Part shown: positions 60,687-64,000 of the stretch, in pieces | How the letters are laid out: each line of letters begins with the position of its first letter | How positions within the stretch are numbered: the stretch's first letter is position 1 | NCBI GenBank assembly: GCA_026390435.1 | Contig: JAPLFY010000137.1 | Location: 1-64,000 of the forward strand | Direction: 5' to 3' | DNA length: 64,000 bases | Origin: Pseudomonadota bacterium | GTDB lineage: Bacteria > Bdellovibrionota_B > Oligoflexia > Oligoflexales > CAIYRB01 | Position numbers and translations under genes: made by a program | Notes under the pieces: generated by a model | The model's input: the letters and a program-made list of their open reading frames with translations, nothing else | What the model was told of the DNA's origin: nothing | Database searches by the model: none

Positions 60687-62047
60687 CCGACTCCATGTCC
60701 CGACTTTTCGCGACAGTAAACTTGACGACCTACATTCCAGGTCGCAACGACATCGCTGGGCAGATGCCAGCCTGCATATGGGGTCCAGCCGCATTTACTG
60801 ACTACATCAGTCGACTGGACGGTATGTTCCTCATCACTCAGCAGCACTAAATCGGCGTCATAACCCGGTGCCAAACGCCCTTTATGCCGCCAGCCAAGCA
60901 GCGCCGCGGGGGCCTCTGTGGCCATGCGCACTGCTTGCGCCAGGGGCAAACCGGTGCGTCGACTTACCGCTATCAGGAGCTGATAAAATAACTCAACACC
61001 GGGAACACCGGAGGGCGAATGCGCCACATCCGAGTATTTTTCTGACAACAAATGTGGGGCATGATCCGTCGCAAAAATATCGACAGCACCCTGTCCCACT
61101 AAACGGTTCAGTGCTTCCACCTCCGCCAAGGATCGCAGAGGCGGATTCATCTTCACCAACGGTCCAAGACGTTCATAATCGGCCGTTGAGAACAGTAGGT
61201 GATGAGGTGCCACTTCGCAGGTCACCTGTACACCGCGCGCCCGAGCCTCTGCCACTAACTCGACCTCTAGGGCCGTGCTCACGTGAGCAATGTGAATCGG
61301 GCGTTTATATACGGTACGCGCCCACTCCAAGATTGTCCGGGTAGAGAGATGTGCCGCTTCGCTACTGCGGATCGCTGAGTGCACCGCGAAGGCTGCATTA
61401 TCTTTTTCGTGCAGGCGGCGAGCGTACTGTTGATGATTACAGTCGATCATACATTGATCTTCGGAGTGAAAAACAACGACTTTGCCGCCGTGTTCCGGGA
61501 GCACCCGAGCCAAGGTCTCCAGATCATCGTAAAGTAGTTCGCCAGTGGTCCGCCCATAAAAGACCTTCAGGCCACATAAGGGCAGCTCTGGGTCAACCAG
61601 AAGACCGGAAATTTGATGGATATTGCCAAGTCCGACCCCGAGAAAGAAGGAGAACTCGATGCCCGACGCGCGCGCGCGCTCGGCCTTCACTAAAACCGAC
61701 TCACGGGTCATTGTCGGTGGATTCGTATTGGGCATGTCGGCAACGGCGATAACCCCGCCGTGCCAAGCTGCGCGGGCTAAGGTTTGCCAGTCTTCTTTGT
61801 GGGTTAGACCAGGATCGCGACTGTGCACATGAACATCGATAGCAGCCGGCACCAAAGTATAACCGCCCGCATCTACTAGAGTATTCGGTGCGAGTGCGGC
61901 AAAATCGCCCACCGACGTCATGGGCACTGACTCGGGATTTACCGGGGGAGGTGCCGCTGAAGTTTGCACGGCATCTACACGGCCGCCCTGCAGGCTTAGT
62001 TCCAGCCACTGCCCGTCTATTTGTTTTGCATTGATAATTCTGACCAT
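60683..62047 (-). CDS. pyrC: Dihydroorotase
   Basis: The enzyme closes carbamoyl aspartate to dihydroorotate in pyrimidine synthesis. It is a 454-residue amidohydrolase with the metal motif DVHVHSRDPG (His73, His75), the carboxylated-Lys region CGLKVFYGRTTGEL, zinc His residues in RPIHIAHVST and CEVAPHHLLF, and the catalytic Asp in FATDHAPH. The PNTNPP loop is present (ADMPNTNPPTM). The layout resembles the longer type I/PyrC-like bacterial enzymes. The exonuclease gene overlaps its stop by four bases, so both are translated from one mRNA. Confidence 0.93.
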   Translation of the reverse strand: MVRIINAKQIDGQWLELSLQGGRVDAVQTSAAPPPVNPESVPMTSVGDFAALAPNTLVDAGGYTLVPAAIDVHVHSRDPGLTHKEDWQTLARAAWHGGVIAVADMPNTNPPTMTRESVLVKAERARASGIEFSFFLGVGLGNIHQISGLLVDPELPLCGLKVFYGRTTGELLYDDLETLARVLPEHGGKVVVFHSEDQCMIDCNHQQYARRLHEKDNAAFAVHSAIRSSEAAHLSTRTILEWARTVYKRPIHIAHVSTALEVELVAEARARGVQVTCEVAPHHLLFSTADYERLGPLVKMNPPLRSLAEVEALNRLVGQGAVDIFATDHAPHLLSEKYSDVAHSPSGVPGVELFYQLLIAVSRRTGLPLAQAVRMATEAPAALLGWRHKGRLAPGYDADLVLLSDEEHTVQSTDVVSKCGWTPYAGWHLPSDVVATWNVGRQVYCREKSGHGVG

Positions 62048-62361
62048 GACATCCTGTCCGTACTTACAGCGGCCACCATAACCTTAGTAAACCCGCACAG
62101 GCAAGACAGTAAACCCGCAAGGGTCCGCTCTTAGGCGCATGTCTGGAACTGCATCCGCTCCAAGTTGCCTCAGAAAGCCTTGGCCTTGCTGAATCCTTGC
62201 AGTTGAGGTACCCACCTTATTCATTCCAGGCTTGCTTGCCAACCTGGTGATATAAGATCTGATAGCCGATACGCAGCAAAAGGGTGCGCCCGAAGCTCAG
62301 CCTGTTGGGTTTTATCAAGATAAGTTCTATCATACGAAGCCACATCAAGAGGGGATCGATC
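62048..62361 (+). other. Intergenic region with direct repeats and a possible structured RNA
   Basis: This 314-base space lies between the divergent pyrC and glutaredoxin genes. It contains AGTAAACCCGCA twice (about 62084 and 62109). Further on is a GC-rich stretch with possible hairpins, for example CCTCA...TGAGG around 62168-62212 and CCAGG...CCTGG around 62225-62246, and the string GTACCCACCTT. It could hold a small RNA or only promoters. I could not assign a known RNA family. Confidence 0.3.
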
Positions 62362-62685
62362 ATGGGTGCTCAAGAAGCTCTGCAACAAATCAAAAACGAC
62401 ATCGAGTCCAACCCAATTTGCGTCTTCATAAAAGGCACGCCGGAATCGCCACAATGCGGTTTTTCGGCGCAAGTCGTTCAGATCCTCAACTCCTACGGCG
62501 TCAAATACCACGCGGTCAACGTTCTAGCTGACTGGGATATCCGCGAGGGCATCAAGCAATACACCAACTGGCCGACGGTCCCACAAATCTATGTAAACGG
62601 CAAATTCATCGGTGGCTGTGACATCACCGCGGAAATGCATCGTAAAGGCCAATTAGCGGAAGTACTGCACGCAACCGCAAAGTAA
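62362..62685 (+). CDS. grxD: Monothiol glutaredoxin, Grx4 type
   Basis: ATG at 62362 with AGAGGGG upstream is preferred to the longer frame (62284), giving 107 residues. The active site is the monothiol CGFS (SPQCGFSAQ), with KGTPESP before it, WPTVPQIYVNGKFIGGCDI after it and a terminal helix. These are the hallmarks of Grx4/Grx5-type proteins, which bind a 2Fe-2S cluster with glutathione and take part in cluster transfer. Twenty-five bases separate it from the next gene, so they are likely co-transcribed. Confidence 0.95.
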   Translation: MGAQEALQQIKNDIESNPICVFIKGTPESPQCGFSAQVVQILNSYGVKYHAVNVLADWDIREGIKQYTNWPTVPQIYVNGKFIGGCDITAEMHRKGQLAEVLHATAK

Positions 62686-62710
62686 ATTTGGATCATCACA
62701 GGAGTCCGGC

Positions 62711-63865
62711 ATGGCGATCGACCCAAAGCACTACACTAAAGTTGTCCATGCCGGAGCAAACCCCGAGCCCCTAACCGGGGCCATCATGCCGCCAATCTTT
62801 ATGACGTCAACGTACGTCCAGCAAGAGCCAGGCGTGCACAAAGGCTATGACTACTCACGCGCTGACAATCCGACCAGGGCAGCTTATGAGACGGCACTTG
62901 CTGAAATTGAGAGTGCGCGTCACGGCTTGGCATTCTCCTCCGGCCTAGCTGCAGAGCAAGCGATCGTCCAACTCTTATCGCCAGGCGCCAGGGTCATTGT
63001 TTCGGACGATGTCTACGGTGGCACGGGTCGACTGTTCCGCCGCTTGTACGCCAAGTACGGAATCGACTTCCAGTTCATTGATTTATCCGATGAACAGGCC
63101 GTAAAGGCGGCTCTCACGCCAGAAACCAAAATGCTCTGGGTAGAGACACCATCGAATCCGACCATGAAAGTGATCGACATCCGCAAGATGGCTGCCCATG
63201 CTAAAAGCGTCGGCGCGCTGATCGTTGTAGACAACACCTTTGCAACCCCCATCTTCCAATCACCTTTGGCTCTCGGTGCCGACATCGTCGTGCATAGCAC
63301 CACCAAGTATATTGGAGGCCACTCCGATATGATCGGGGGGGCGCTGATGGTCAATGATGATGAGCTATTTCAACAATTGAAGTTTGTCCAGTTTGCTGCC
63401 GGGGCAGTTCCTGCACCGCTTGAATGCTTCTTGTTACATCGCAGCATCAAAACACTGGCTGTGCGGATGCAGCAGCATGAGCGAAATGCCCTGGTTATTG
63501 CCGAGATGCTAAGTCAGCATCCGAAAGTACGTAAGGTTTACTATCCTGGGCTACCTAGCGATGCAGGTCACGCACTCGCGAAGAAGCAAATGAGTGGATA
63601 CTCCGGAATGGTGAGCTTTGACCACGGCGGCAGTTACGCCGAGGTAGTCAGCTTTCTCCAACGCCTCAAGATTTTCTCATTAGCAGAGAGCTTAGGTGGC
63701 GTCGAATCCCTCGCAAATCACCCGGAGCGCATGACTCATGCCTCGGTACCGGAAGATCTGAGGCGTAAATTAGGCATCGGTCCGCAGCTAGTGCGCCTCT
63801 CGGCGGGCATTGAACATTCCGATGATCTCGTCGCCGATTTGCGTCAGGCTCTAACTGGTGGGTGA
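62711..63865 (+). CDS. Cystathionine gamma-synthase/lyase-family PLP enzyme
   Basis: The 384-residue enzyme belongs to the Cys/Met-metabolism PLP family (MetB, MetC, cystathionine gamma-lyase). Motifs: YDYSRADNPTRAAYE with the Tyr/Arg that contact the neighbouring active site, FSSGLAAEQAIVQLL, YGGTGRLFR, VETPSNPTMKV, DNTFATP, and the PLP Lys in HSTTKYIGGHSD. The C-terminal part has SLGGVESLANHPERMTHASV. The exact reaction within the family (synthase or lyase) cannot be decided. AGGAG lies before the ATG. The glutaredoxin gene upstream is probably in the same transcript. Confidence 0.92.
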   Translation: MAIDPKHYTKVVHAGANPEPLTGAIMPPIFMTSTYVQQEPGVHKGYDYSRADNPTRAAYETALAEIESARHGLAFSSGLAAEQAIVQLLSPGARVIVSDDVYGGTGRLFRRLYAKYGIDFQFIDLSDEQAVKAALTPETKMLWVETPSNPTMKVIDIRKMAAHAKSVGALIVVDNTFATPIFQSPLALGADIVVHSTTKYIGGHSDMIGGALMVNDDELFQQLKFVQFAAGAVPAPLECFLLHRSIKTLAVRMQQHERNALVIAEMLSQHPKVRKVYYPGLPSDAGHALAKKQMSGYSGMVSFDHGGSYAEVVSFLQRLKIFSLAESLGGVESLANHPERMTHASVPEDLRRKLGIGPQLVRLSAGIEHSDDLVADLRQALTGG

Positions 63866-63870
63866 TTCGG

Positions 63871-64000
63871 ATGAAAAAAACGTCGTCTCTTGAGTGCAGC
63901 CGCCGGCAGTTCCTACAAGGCTCAGCGGCACTGGGTGCCTCGAGTGCGACTGTGGCAACGCCGGCCCTAGCTGATGTCACTACCGATGACTACGGTGCGA
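63871..64000 (+). CDS. Start of a Tat-exported protein (3' end outside the window)
   Basis: The ATG at 63871 lies five bases after the stop of the PLP enzyme gene. The first 43 residues form a twin-arginine signal: basic start, SRRQFLQG, a hydrophobic part (SAALGASSATVA) and a likely cleavage after PALA before DVTTDD. Such proteins are folded, often cofactor-containing, before export. The function cannot be told; the protein runs off the right edge. Confidence 0.75.
   Translation, partial: MKKTSSLECSRRQFLQGSAALGASSATVATPALADVTTDDYGA

Noticed and set aside
1-64000. tRNA or rRNA genes
   Set aside because: No cloverleaf-like or rRNA-like stretch was noticed in the intergenic regions; a tRNAscan run would be needed to be certain.

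Overview
The window looks like chromosomal DNA of a Gram-negative, deltaproteobacterium-like or Bdellovibrionota/Oligoflexia-like bacterium. The evidence is indirect. There are many lipoproteins and outer-membrane proteins, and an Agl/Glt-type envelope operon known best from myxobacteria and relatives. The first gene is an HNH endonuclease of a style common in Bdellovibrio relatives, and there are 7TMR-DISM cyclases and a pseudopilin cluster. I saw no rRNA, tRNA, CRISPR array or prophage. Taxonomy was not tested by any search.

Layout. 1-1 kb: 3' part of an HNH gene and a decayed SpoIIE-type phosphatase fragment. 1-5.3 kb: thioredoxin-like protein, DedA protein, ClC channel, M23 lipoprotein. 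5.4-16.3 kb (minus): one long unit with a TolQ-like channel, two TolR-like stators, an outer-membrane barrel, three TPR proteins and an FHA/TonB-like protein, closed by a clear terminator. A GHKL-like regulator lies divergently at 16.7 kb. 17.7-24.3 kb: NADP isocitrate dehydrogenase, SH3 lipoprotein, thioredoxin, and an iron-type ABC importer. 24.5-25.8 kb: an insertion sequence whose right end abuts a secreted-type gene that seems to have lost its start.

26.7-33.5 kb (minus): lipoprotein, MDR reductase, and a pseudopilin operon ending in a protein with a C-terminal Hint (hedgehog/intein) domain. 33.7 kb holds a remnant of a second HNH gene. 34-37.8 kb: patatin, small secreted protein, OPT transporter. 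37.8-41.6 kb (minus): an AgmX-C protein, a HAMP protein, a J-domain protein and an IscU/SufU-like scaffold in one unit, then a Cys-repeat lipoprotein. 41.8-49.3 kb (plus): P5C dehydrogenase, peroxiredoxin, radical SAM protein, GH35 beta-galactosidase, serine hydrolase. 49.3-62 kb (minus): membrane proteins, M28 peptidase, two tandem 7TMR-DISM/cyclase/PilZ-like proteins, lipoprotein, a DEDDh exonuclease fused to a degenerate GIY-YIG-like region, and dihydroorotase. 62.3-64 kb (plus): Grx4 glutaredoxin, a cystathionine gamma-synthase/lyase family enzyme, and the start of a Tat-exported protein.

The most unusual loci are the pseudopilin-Hint operon (28.8-33.5 kb), the Agl/Glt-like machine (5.4-16.3 kb) and the four-gene scaffold/J-protein/HAMP/AgmX-C unit (38.6-41.6 kb). 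Several starts are set from ribosome binding sites and are shorter than the longest open frame; each entry says so.
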